Below are positions 16,575 through 24,619 of a DNA stretch of 64,000 nt, piece after piece; position 1 is the first letter of the stretch, and each line of letters begins with the position of its first letter. Under the pieces are notes generated by a model. It was not told the origin of the DNA. It saw only the letters and a list, made by a program, of their open reading frames with translations, and did not search any database. A program made the translations under genes and the position numbers. The DNA comes from Pseudomonas sp. LP_7_YM (GTDB lineage Bacteria; Pseudomonadota; Gammaproteobacteria; Pseudomonadales; Pseudomonadaceae): positions 744,001 to 808,000 of the forward strand of contig NZ_SOCT01000001.1 in assembly GCF_004364435.1 (NCBI RefSeq), given 5' to 3'.

Positions 16575-18002
16575 TTAACGGGCAGTAGAGGGCTTGATCA
16601 GGTCGCAAAGGTGCAGGCGTTGAATCTTTCCGACGATGAAGAGGTAGGAAAACGCAGCAAGCAGACCGTGAGCACCGACGTAGATCAGCGCGCTGTTGAA
16701 TGAGCCGCTCGAATGCAGCAGGTAACCGATGACCACCGGCGTGACGATCCCGGCGATGTTGCCCATGGCATTGAACACTCCGCCGGTCATGCCGACCATT
16801 TCCCGGGGCGCGGTATCGGCCACCACGCTGAATCCCAGATTGCCGAAACCCTTGCCGAAAAACGCAAGACTCATGACCGCGATGACCAGTACCTGGGAGT
16901 CGACGTAGTTGCACAGAATCATTGTCGAGCTGAGCAGCACGCCAGCGATGATCGGAGTCTTGCGGGCGATGCTCAGCGACTGCGTGCGCCGCACCAGATA
17001 ATCGGAGAAAAACCCCGACGATACCGCGCCGATCAATCCGCACAACGCCGGGATCGAGGCGACGAGGCCCGCCTGCAGGATGTCGAAACCACGTTCCTTG
17101 ACCAGATAAATCGGGAACCAGGTCACGTAGAACCAGGTGATTGCGCTGACGCAATATTGACTGAGGAACATGCCCGCGAGCATCCGGCTTTTGAACAGCA
17201 GGGCCACTTCGGCCAGTGACGACAGACCGCTCCCGGTGGCGACAGGATCGGTCTTGCGACCTTCCAGGTCCACCAGTCCTTCGCCTGCGCGAATGTACTC
17301 AAGCTCGGCAGCGTTCATCTTCGGGTGCTTGACCGGAAGGTAGTAGACCTTCCACCAGATGCCGGCGATGCACAGGCCGATCAGGCCCATGATGATGAAC
17401 ACGTACTCCCAGCCGAAGCGATAACACAGCCAGCCCATCAGCGGCGTGAAGAAGGCCAGGGATATGTACTGCGCACTGTTGAAGATCGCCCCGGCCATGC
17501 CACGTTCCGATGATGGAAACCACGACGCGATGACGCGGGTGCAGCCGGGACCGACGGGGGATTCGGCGATACCCAGCAAGAAACGCAGACCCAGCAGCAA
17601 CGGCACGACCATGCCGATAAAGTGCACCATGCCCATACCAATGGTGAGCACCGACCAGATGGCAATGGCCGCCGTCAGGGTCTTTTTTGAACCCAGGCGG
17701 TCAGTCAGCCATCCAGAGGGAATCAAGAAGACGACATAGGCCCAACTGAACGCAGAAAACAGATAACCCATTTCCACCGAGCTGATCCCCAGCTCCTTGC
17801 CCATGTCCGAGCCGGCAACCGAAATCGCCGCACGATCGCCACTGCTCAGGGCCAGGACAATGGTGATCATGGCCAGAATGAGGAAGCGATAGCGGCTCCT
17901 TCTTAAGGTTGCGACGGTCGCACGGGATCTGACCGAATGAGCCGAGGAGGGCGCAGGGACAGGCGCGGAACCCTCCAGCGCATAACGCTCGTGGTTGTTC
18001 AT
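16575..18002 (-). CDS. MFS permease, anion:cation symporter family (aldarate type), copy 1
   Basis: A 475-residue twelve-helix transporter. Seen: DRAAISVAGSDM in the first helix-loop, the MFS motif GWLTDRLGSKKTL between helices 2 and 3, AESPVGPG in helix 4 and FPSSERGMAGAIFNSAQY, all typical of GarP/GudP-like glucarate and galactarate carriers. A 45-residue polar N-terminus precedes helix 1. The ATG at 18002 has GAGG five bases upstream. It lies between the Dabb gene and galactarate dehydratase in one operon. The permease at 24620-26008 is a close paralogue with the same central motifs. Confidence 0.88.
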   Translation of the reverse strand: MNNHERYALEGSAPVPAPSSAHSVRSRATVATLRRSRYRFLILAMITIVLALSSGDRAAISVAGSDMGKELGISSVEMGYLFSAFSWAYVVFLIPSGWLTDRLGSKKTLTAAIAIWSVLTIGMGMVHFIGMVVPLLLGLRFLLGIAESPVGPGCTRVIASWFPSSERGMAGAIFNSAQYISLAFFTPLMGWLCYRFGWEYVFIIMGLIGLCIAGIWWKVYYLPVKHPKMNAAELEYIRAGEGLVDLEGRKTDPVATGSGLSSLAEVALLFKSRMLAGMFLSQYCVSAITWFYVTWFPIYLVKERGFDILQAGLVASIPALCGLIGAVSSGFFSDYLVRRTQSLSIARKTPIIAGVLLSSTMILCNYVDSQVLVIAVMSLAFFGKGFGNLGFSVVADTAPREMVGMTGGVFNAMGNIAGIVTPVVIGYLLHSSGSFNSALIYVGAHGLLAAFSYLFIVGKIQRLHLCDLIKPSTAR

Positions 18003-18076
18003 GTGTGCCTCGTCTCATTATTGTTGTGGAGTGCCGAAGCAATGGCGGTCATTCACCGCCCATGCCTCTACTTGCA

Positions 18077-18388
18077 TCAAATGGTCTGTGTATCGGCCTC
18101 CGTATAATCGACGGCTGCCCACTCGAAGTATTTTTTCAGCTCGGTGATGAGTGCGACATGCGCCGGGTGAGGCAGGTAGCGATTGACCGCCTCGGCATCA
18201 TCGAAGCTGGTTTCCAGCACGTAGTCCCAGCAGATCGGACGATCCAGTTCATTGGCCGAGAGCTTCCAGCTACGCGCGAAGTCGATGTCCTGATGCAGGT
18301 TTTTCATCCACTGAACCAGGTGGTTTTCCAACTCCACATCCTTGGGCAGCGAAGGCAGGCGGCGAAACATCACGATATGTTTCATCAT
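18077..18388 (-). CDS. Dabb-domain (stress-responsive alpha/beta barrel) protein
   Basis: A 103-residue protein with KHIVMFR at the start and DYVLETSFDDAEAVNRYLPH / PAHVALITELKKYF at the end, the pattern of the dimeric alpha+beta barrel (Dabb) fold. Such small proteins are monooxygenase-like, lyase-like or of unknown job. The start chosen is the ATG at 18388: it overlaps the RraA-like stop as ATGA and has GGAG ten bases upstream; a further ATG at 18397 sits too close to that ribosome site. The operon setting ties it to aldarate use, but its role is unknown. Confidence 0.75.
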   Translation of the reverse strand: MMKHIVMFRRLPSLPKDVELENHLVQWMKNLHQDIDFARSWKLSANELDRPICWDYVLETSFDDAEAVNRYLPHPAHVALITELKKYFEWAAVDYTEADTQTI

Positions 18389-19254
18389 GGTTGGCATTCT
18401 CCTTTGCCCTGTTCCGAGTGAGGCGTTTGCTTGCCAGTGCCCGATTGCTCATTGGCCTTTGTAATAATGCTCGCGATGGCAGGACGTCCCGAAGCGACCC
18501 AGGCGTGGTAATCGGAAATGGCGGCCGGACTCGGTGGGTATACGCCCCACAGTGCCTCACCTGCTGCGATGCGCATCGCCAGGTAACCTTCCAGGTCGTC
18601 CTGAACCAGACAGTAGTCCGCCAACGCTTCGGCCACATGCGCCGGAACCACCGTCAGGCCATCGCCGTCCCCCACGATCACGTCACCGGGATAAACGGCA
18701 ACGCCCGCGCAGCCAATCGGCACTTGCAGATCAGCGACGTGGTGATAGGAGATGCGGGTGGTGGCGGTCACTTCGCGAGCGTAAGCAGGAAGCGGCAGCG
18801 CGGCGATTTCACTGCCGTCACGCAAGGCGCCGTCGGTGACGATCGCATGGGCGCCCCGGGCCAGCAGGCGTGTGACCAGAATATTGCCCGCTGACGCGGC
18901 GCGGGGATCGTTCTGACTGTCGATCACCAGCACGTCCCCCGGCTGAATCCGCTCCACGCCTTGCCATTGCAGATTGTCCTGGTTGGGTTGGGTGGTCATG
19001 GTGCCGTAGGTGTCGATGTCTTCCCGCGCCGGGATAAAGCGCATGGTGAAGGCGCGACCGGCAAAGGGCTTGATGTCTTTGTTCAATGCGCGTAACCCGA
19101 CCAGCGCCGGCTGACGAAAGCCCAGCTTGAACAGTTGGGTGGTCAGCGATCCGCTGCTGCAACGCGACAGGCGCTCCAGCACCTCGTCACTGACGGTGAT
19201 ATGACGTTCGGGAGCTCCGGTCAGGGTGTCTGCGTATTGATGGATCTGCGTCAT
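18385..19254 (-). CDS. RraA-like aldolase/decarboxylase-family protein
   Basis: A 289-residue member of the RraA / 4-hydroxy-4-methyl-2-oxoglutarate aldolase family, longer than the ~160-residue RraA core at both ends. Seen: SGSLTTQLFKLGFR (residues 35-47), GRAFTMRF, PGDVLVIDSQNDPRAASAGNI near 115-135, ILVTRLLARGAHAIVTDGALRD with the metal-site T-D-G-x-x-R-D, and VPIGCAGVAVYPGDVIVGDGDGL. The T-D-G-x-x-R-D and G-D-x-D-G elements mark enzymes over the RNase E inhibitor. It may cleave the keto-deoxy acid from the dehydratases into pyruvate plus an aldehyde acid, which would suit the loss of the semialdehyde dehydrogenase next door. That role is inference. It leads the Dabb-permease-dehydratase set. 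Confidence 0.75.
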   Translation of the reverse strand: MTQIHQYADTLTGAPERHITVSDEVLERLSRCSSGSLTTQLFKLGFRQPALVGLRALNKDIKPFAGRAFTMRFIPAREDIDTYGTMTTQPNQDNLQWQGVERIQPGDVLVIDSQNDPRAASAGNILVTRLLARGAHAIVTDGALRDGSEIAALPLPAYAREVTATTRISYHHVADLQVPIGCAGVAVYPGDVIVGDGDGLTVVPAHVAEALADYCLVQDDLEGYLAMRIAAGEALWGVYPPSPAAISDYHAWVASGRPAIASIITKANEQSGTGKQTPHSEQGKGECQP

Positions 19255-19669
19255 TCTTGTTCTCCAGGCTGATGAGCGTTGCCAGTGCTTCGTTCCCGTC
19301 CTGTGGGAGAAGTTTTGCCGGGGGCCACTGGATCTTTTTCGATCCTAGAGAATTGTCGGCAGGCGCAATACCGCTGTTGTGACTGCGAGCTGTCGAAGTT
19401 CCAGTCCGTGGGATTATGCATCGAGCCTGTCGATAGCGCAGGCGGGCTTGGAAAATGCTTGAACCTACCTGATTGGGCGGGATGGCTCAGGCAGTCAGGC
19501 AGCGCGTGGTCACTGCCTGGAAGCGGTTATGTGGGCTCAGCGGCAAAGGAGGGGGTAGCGTGTGACCTCAGGTGTCCGCTACCTGACGTCTGCCCGCTCG
19601 ATCTCGCTGCATGAAGTCCGGGGTAACGGCTGCCTCCTGTTCGAGCGGGCATGATTCGTAAGGGGCGGC
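19255..19669. other. Intergenic region with hairpins
   Basis: This 415-base gap between the dehydrogenase pseudogene and the RraA-like gene holds no gene I can support. It has an inverted repeat CAGGCAG / CTGCCTG (19496-19519), a CAGGT / ACCTG pair near 19565, and, near 19300, a stretch (CCTGTGGGAGAAG) resembling a decayed REP palindrome. Promoter elements for the minus-strand operon may lie here but none is clear. Confidence 0.4.
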
Positions 19670-20358
19670 TCAGTCGAGCAGCCAGTGCGGTGCATCCTGC
19701 AGCGCAACCGGGCGAAGAAAGCGCTGAAGCGCGGCAAAGCCCACCGAGGTGCTTTCAGGTCGTGTCGAGGCCGGCCAAGGGCCGCCGTGCTCCTGCGCGT
19801 GGCACACCGCAACCCCGGTTGGCACTCCGGCGAACAGTACGTGACCCGCTATCTGGCGAGCGGCGCGAATCAGCGTGCGGTTGTCCTCGCTGTCCTCATT
19901 CATGCCCCAGAGGGTCGCGGTCAGGCTGCCACCAATGGCGTCGAATACTTGCACCGCCTGCGCCACCGAATGCACCTTGAGTACCACTGCGGCCGGTCCG
20001 AATATCGCCCCGGCCCCAACGGTTGCTGCACCCGGCTCATGGCAGGGCGGCCTGCGGGTGGGGCGCCCGCCACCGCTGGGTCGTCGATACGCAGATAGGG
20101 CGCGCCAGTACGCACTTCGGTGGCAAAACCGCGCAGCTGGAACGCCGTACGGGCGATCTCGCCGGTCAGGCGAGCGCTGCCCAGATGGGTCTCCAGATCG
20201 GCCAGGGCGATCAGGTCCGACTGATTATGTTCCAGCGCATTGGCCAGCGCGTCGAGCAAGCCTGCGCGAACCGTCGCGTCGGACTCTGCCCATTGACGCG
20301 ATACGGTATGCGCCGTGGCGACGGCCTGATCGATGGCCAGGATGTCCGGTGCGCTCAT
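19670..20358 (-). pseudogene. Alpha-ketoglutarate semialdehyde dehydrogenase, internally deleted
   Basis: Two ends of one aldehyde dehydrogenase joined with the middle missing. The 5' part (20358 to about 20035) gives the normal N-terminus: VSRQWAESDATVRAGLLDAL, RLTGEIARTAFQLRGFA and MSRVQQPLGP, typical of 2,5-dioxovalerate dehydrogenases. After about 20035 that frame turns to nonsense, while a second frame continues with the family's C-terminal part: VLKVHSVAQAVQVFDA, LTATLWG, and PASTRPESTSVGFAALQRFL. About 300 residues are gone, including the cofactor-binding fold and the catalytic Glu and Cys, and the frame is shifted. It cannot be active. Its start overlaps the SnoaL-like stop as ATGA. 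Confidence 0.85.
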
Positions 20359-20819
20359 GACTGGCGCTCCGTCGCGGGTTCGAGATGGTAGCCGCGGCCG
20401 CTATAGTCGAAAGCCACCAGTTCATTGATGGCCACGCCCTTGTCCGCAGGGGAGGCGTAATAAGCGCGAATTTCCTTGATCAGCCCGCTCTTCTCATCGA
20501 ACACATACCATTCATCCCCCCGCAGCGCCGTCCCGGGGATGCTCTTCCAGTGCGTCCACTCGATGACTGCCTCATGACTGTCGTGGCTGACGAGGATCTT
20601 TTCGATGGTCCACTGCGAACCCAGGTTCTCGACGCACCAGACCCATTTGTCAGCAATGGTCTGCGCGGTACGCCAGGGAATGTCCGGCAGGCCCGCGGGA
20701 AAGTAATGCACCGCATCGGGGGTGAAGCAGGCCAGCAGTCCGGCATGGTCGGCGCCATTGCAGGCGGCAAAATAGCGGCGGATCAGTGCAGCGTATTTGG
20801 CCTGGTCGATATCAGCCAT
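20355..20819 (-). CDS. SnoaL/NTF2-like fold protein
   Basis: A 154-residue single-domain protein of the NTF2-like fold: YAALIRRYFAACNGADHAGL, then CFTPDAVHYFPAG, a central DKWVWCVENLG and sheet segments AVIEWTHWKS and EWYVFDEKSGLIKEIRAYY. Such proteins are small isomerases, hydrolases or binding partners. It is first gene of the minus-strand aldarate operon, with ATG 20819 and GGAG in the upstream AGAGGTCTCC complement, and it overlaps the dehydrogenase pseudogene by four bases. Substrate not deducible. Confidence 0.7.
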   Translation of the reverse strand: MADIDQAKYAALIRRYFAACNGADHAGLLACFTPDAVHYFPAGLPDIPWRTAQTIADKWVWCVENLGSQWTIEKILVSHDSHEAVIEWTHWKSIPGTALRGDEWYVFDEKSGLIKEIRAYYASPADKGVAINELVAFDYSGRGYHLEPATERQS

Positions 20820-21206
20820 CAGAGGTCTCCCTTGTGCATGTTGTTTTCCTTCATCGGGGGAAGGCAGCCATCATTGGAGGCGCTGCCGGAGGTAGGCCCG
20901 ATCCTACGGACGGGGTATGCCGATGGGAACACGCGTTTCGGTGAGGGGCGCTGTGCGTTCCAGATAGTGAGAAAACCGGGGGTGATGGGGCGATTTCAAA
21001 CAGCGCCGACCCGGTCGAGGACGTCCCTGGCATTTCCGTCAGCCGGCGTCGATACCCGCCTTGATCGTCACGGCCGAATCTCACCATGTGGAACAAATGC
21101 CGGCGTTCGCAGCAAACCCGGTAACCGTCGCTTTTTTCTCTACGTCTGATCTGCAATATTCAGCGCCAGATACGTTCTGAGGCACGAAGTCACGTTGCCC
21201 CCGATA

Positions 21207-21251
21207 GAACGTCGTTCCCACAAAAACAAAACGGTCGAAGTCCCTTCGACC
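21207..21251. promoter_or_regulatory. Operator-like palindromes in the aldarate divergent promoter region
   Basis: The 492-base gap 20820-21311 separates the minus-strand aldarate operon from the tandem UxaA genes. It holds GAACG-T-CGTTC (about 21207-21217) and a perfect GGTCGAAG-TCC-CTTCGACC (21233-21251), the latter about 60 bases before the first UxaA start. Either could be a regulator site or, for the second, an RNA hairpin in the leader. No other gene is apparent in the gap. Confidence 0.4.
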
Positions 21252-21311
21252 CACGTTCCACTTTTCGCGCACCGTTCGGCTTCAGGCTTGCGGGGCGCAG
21301 AGGAGATAGCC

Positions 21312-22862
21312 TTGCCTACCTATATTGCGCAGAACGCTGGCTTGACCATCGCCCGGCAGTTCATACGTCTGGACGCGGATGACAATCTGGTCATCGCCCG
21401 GGTTGATATCGTTGCAGGCACCCCGCTGCAAACCGAGCCCATCATGACCCGGGAGGCCATCGCCGCTGGGCAAAAACTGGCGGCAGTCGACATTGCCGCT
21501 GGCAGCCCCTTGGTCAAGCACGGTCAACCGATTGGCATCGCCGTGCGTGATATTCGTGCAGGCGAGCAGATTCGCAATGCTGATTTCAAGCTCGACCATG
21601 AGGTGCACCATCCGCTGCCCGCCGCGAAGGCCGAGGCGCCAATGGCTGCCGAAGCGAGAGCAACCTTCCAGGGCTACGTGCGCGCCGATGGCCGGGTCGC
21701 CACGCGCAATTATCTGGGGGTGTTCGTGGTCGGCAATTGCGCGGCGACAGCGGCGCGGCGGGTGGCGGACTGGTTTACCCCGGAGCGACTGGCAGACTGG
21801 CCGAACGTCGATGGCGTGATCCCGTTCATTCACGAACTCGGCTGCGGCATGGAAATGACCGGCGAGCCAATGGATCTGCTGCGCCGAACCATGAGCGGCA
21901 GCATCCGCAATCCCAATATCGCCGGCGCGCTGGTCATGGCGCTGGGTTGCGAGCGGAACAACATCTACGGCTTTCTCGAGCAGGAAAAACTTGCCGCTGC
22001 AGCAAATTTCCAGACCCTGGTGCTGCAAGAGGTGGGCGGCACGGCCAACGCCATCGAGCAGGGCATCGCGGCCATTGAGCGCATGCTGCCCGCCGCCAAC
22101 GCCACTCGCCGTCAGACCGTATCCGCCGAGCATTTGAGCATTGGTCTGCAGTCGGCAGCACTGGACGGTTTCTGCGCGGTGTCGGCCAACCCGGCGCTGG
22201 GCGCGGCGATGGACTTGATGGTGCGCAACGGCGCTACGGTAATGCTCTGCGACACCAGCGATCTGGTCGCCCTTGGCGATGATGTGCTGCCGCGCTCGGC
22301 AAACCCTGAGGTCGCGGCCCAACTGCACGCGACCCTTGAACAATGGCGAACGTATCAGGCGGGACGTGATACGCGACTCAATCGCCGCATCCTGGGTGAT
22401 CGTGAAGCCAAGGGGCTGTCGACTATCCGTGAGCGCGCACTGACCGGGCTGAGCCGGGGTGGCAGCACAGCCATTCAGGGTGTGTTCGGTTATGCCCATA
22501 AAGTCACCGGCAAAGGCCTGGTGTTCATGGACGGACCGAGCTACGAGGCGGTGTCCGCGACCGGTCAGGTGGCCAGCGGCGCCACCTTGATCTGCCTGAC
22601 CACAGGCGCCGGTTCCGGCTTCGGGGCGGCGCTGGCGCCGACGGTCAAGCTGGCCAGCACGACCAAGGTTTTCCGCCACTTCGTGGACGATCTGGATGTG
22701 GACTGCGGGCCGGTACTCGACGGCCAGTTGAGCATCGGGCAGATGGGGCAGCGCATCTTCGAGCGGCTGCTGGCTCACGCCTCCGGCGAGCAGACCCGCA
22801 GCGAAGAGCTTGGCGGTGGAGAAAACGAATTCGTGCCATGGCCCAAGGGCGTACTGGCGTAA
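21312..22862 (+). CDS. UxaA/GarD-family dehydratase paralogue 1 (Cys motifs kept, CGGSDG lost)
   Basis: A 516-residue protein with the full UxaA layout: an N-terminal SAF domain (residues 10-90) and the large dehydratase domain. Against E. coli UxaA it keeps the three cysteine motifs, VGNCAA (Cys143), ELGCGM (Cys178) and LGCE (Cys213), but the metal/substrate motif that should read CGGSDG is SAALDG (281-286), SPGN has become LGDR, and the T-G-R-G segment reads T-G-A-G. The start chosen is TTG 21312 with GAGGAG six bases upstream; the frame is open for 39 more codons without ribosome site or conservation. It is followed at 17 bases by a second UxaA-like gene that shows the reverse pattern. Expected to act on an aldarate or aldonate; probably only together with its partner. 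Confidence 0.82.
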   Translation: MPTYIAQNAGLTIARQFIRLDADDNLVIARVDIVAGTPLQTEPIMTREAIAAGQKLAAVDIAAGSPLVKHGQPIGIAVRDIRAGEQIRNADFKLDHEVHHPLPAAKAEAPMAAEARATFQGYVRADGRVATRNYLGVFVVGNCAATAARRVADWFTPERLADWPNVDGVIPFIHELGCGMEMTGEPMDLLRRTMSGSIRNPNIAGALVMALGCERNNIYGFLEQEKLAAAANFQTLVLQEVGGTANAIEQGIAAIERMLPAANATRRQTVSAEHLSIGLQSAALDGFCAVSANPALGAAMDLMVRNGATVMLCDTSDLVALGDDVLPRSANPEVAAQLHATLEQWRTYQAGRDTRLNRRILGDREAKGLSTIRERALTGLSRGGSTAIQGVFGYAHKVTGKGLVFMDGPSYEAVSATGQVASGATLICLTTGAGSGFGAALAPTVKLASTTKVFRHFVDDLDVDCGPVLDGQLSIGQMGQRIFERLLAHASGEQTRSEELGGGENEFVPWPKGVLA

Positions 22863-22879
22863 GGATGGAGCAGACAACA

Positions 22880-24448
22880 ATGACAACAACAGACCTGAAC
22901 AAGGCCGTCGAAAGTGACAGGGCGCCCGCCAGAAGCCCCTTCATTCGCCTGGACCCCAAGGACAACGTGGTGGTTGCGCGCATGGAAGTGCAAGCCGGTA
23001 CAGCGGTGCCGAGCGAGGGCCTGACGACCCTGCAGAAAGTCCCCGCCGGGCACAAGATCGCCACCCGGTTTCTGGGCAAGGGCGAGCCGGTGCTCAAATA
23101 CAACACGGTGATCGGCTTCGCCTCCGAGGACATCCTCCCTGGCACGTGGATGCACAGCCACAACATAGCCTTCGACGAAGTGGTGAAGGACTACCGCCAT
23201 GGCCTCGATTACTCCCCGAGCCAGCGCGTTCCTCCCGAGCAGCAGGCCACCTTTGAGGGCATCGTGCGCGAGGACGGCCGGGTCGCTACACGCAATTACA
23301 TCGGCGTGTTCACGGTCGGTCACAGCGGCGCCACGGTGGCACGGAAAATCTGTGCCTGGTTCACCCCGGAGCGCTTGGCCGCTTACCCGAACATCGACGG
23401 CGTGGTGCCCTATATCCACGAACAGGGTTCGGGCATGGAGCGCAGCGGTGAGCCGATGGATCTGCTGCGTCGCACCCTCGGCGGGTATATCAAGCATCCC
23501 AATACCGCTGCGGGGCTGTTGATCGCACTGGGCGAAGAGCACAACGAGTTGGAGTCGTTCCTGCAGGTGCAGCAGCTTGAGCTCAGCACGCGGTTCGCGA
23601 CGCTGGTGATGCACGAACTGGGCGGCTCGCGCCGGACCATCGCGGCCGGCATCGCGGCCATTGAAGGCATGCTTGCGGCGGCCAATACCGTGCAACGTGA
23701 AACCGTATCGGCCGAGCACATCATGATCGGTTTGCAATGCGGCGGCTCGGACGGCTTCTCGGGGCTGTCGGCCAACCCGGCGCTGGGTGCCGCGATGGAG
23801 TTGCTGATTGCCCATGGCGGTACCGCGATTCTCTCCGAGACCTCGGAAATCTTCGGTGTAGAACACACCCTGACGGCGCGCGCCCGTACCCCTGAGGTCG
23901 GCCACAAACTGGTGGCGCGGATCGATTGGTGGCTCAAGTACAACGAAGGCCGGGACACCCAGATCAACGGCCGGGTCAGCCCCGGCAACAATGCCGGCGG
24001 ACTGGCCAATGTGCTGGAAAAAAGCCTTGGTGGAGCGAAGAAGGGCGGTAATGCGCCGCTGATGGACGTTTATGAATACGCCGAACCCGTCACCCGGCAC
24101 GGCCTGGTGTTCATGGACACTCCCGGTTATGACCCGGTCTCCGCCACCGGCCAGATTGCCGGAGGCGCCAACCTGATCTGCTTCACCACCGGGCGTGGCT
24201 CCTGCTTTGGCTCGGTGCCTGCGCCCACCATGAAACTGGCCAGCAACACGCCGATGTACACGCGCATGACTGCCGACATGGACATCAACTGCGGCCTGGT
24301 GATTGACGGGGATGCGACCATCGCCCAGATGGGCGAGCGGATCTTCCGCCAGATCCTGCGTCACGCTTGCGGGGAACCGACCAAAAGCGAAGGGCTGGGC
24401 ATGGGCCTGAACGAATTCGTCCCCTGGCCGATCGGCGTAGTGGACTGA
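22880..24448 (+). CDS. UxaA/GarD-family dehydratase paralogue 2 (CGGSDG kept, Cys motifs lost)
   Basis: A 522-residue UxaA-layout protein, about 45% like its upstream neighbour by eye. It keeps CGGSDG (Cys287), SPGN near residue 370, TPGYDPVSATG and TTGRGS, as in E. coli UxaA, but the three cysteine motifs are VGHSGA (Ser149), EQGSGM (Ser184) and LGEE (Glu219), and SLGC is SLGG. These losses complement those of the first gene. The start chosen is ATG 22880 with GGAG nine bases upstream; an ATG at 22865 is possible. A heteromeric dehydratase with the first paralogue is inferred. The MFS permease gene follows after 171 bases. Confidence 0.82.
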   Translation: MTTTDLNKAVESDRAPARSPFIRLDPKDNVVVARMEVQAGTAVPSEGLTTLQKVPAGHKIATRFLGKGEPVLKYNTVIGFASEDILPGTWMHSHNIAFDEVVKDYRHGLDYSPSQRVPPEQQATFEGIVREDGRVATRNYIGVFTVGHSGATVARKICAWFTPERLAAYPNIDGVVPYIHEQGSGMERSGEPMDLLRRTLGGYIKHPNTAAGLLIALGEEHNELESFLQVQQLELSTRFATLVMHELGGSRRTIAAGIAAIEGMLAAANTVQRETVSAEHIMIGLQCGGSDGFSGLSANPALGAAMELLIAHGGTAILSETSEIFGVEHTLTARARTPEVGHKLVARIDWWLKYNEGRDTQINGRVSPGNNAGGLANVLEKSLGGAKKGGNAPLMDVYEYAEPVTRHGLVFMDTPGYDPVSATGQIAGGANLICFTTGRGSCFGSVPAPTMKLASNTPMYTRMTADMDINCGLVIDGDATIAQMGERIFRQILRHACGEPTKSEGLGMGLNEFVPWPIGVVD

Positions 24449-24619
24449 TTCCTTAGACATCGCGGGGCTGATGCCGCAAATGCTCAGCCCGTTCATTCAA
24501 CCATCAACGATGTTCGGCGTTTGCTGCCGAGGGTACCCGGCTGCGCCCAAATCAGCCCGGATACCCATGACTGTCTGCGCCGTACCTGCCTATCACAATA
24601 ATTATTCGAGGCTGACCCG

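Noticed and set aside
18388..18397. ATG at 18397 as start of the Dabb gene
   Set aside because: GGAG would be only one base away; the ATG at 18388 has proper spacing and couples to the upstream stop.
22775..24496. 573-codon open frame on the minus strand, and a similar one at 21282-22889
   Set aside because: Antisense to the two UxaA-family genes, which have clear family motifs; the minus frames have none and no ribosome sites.
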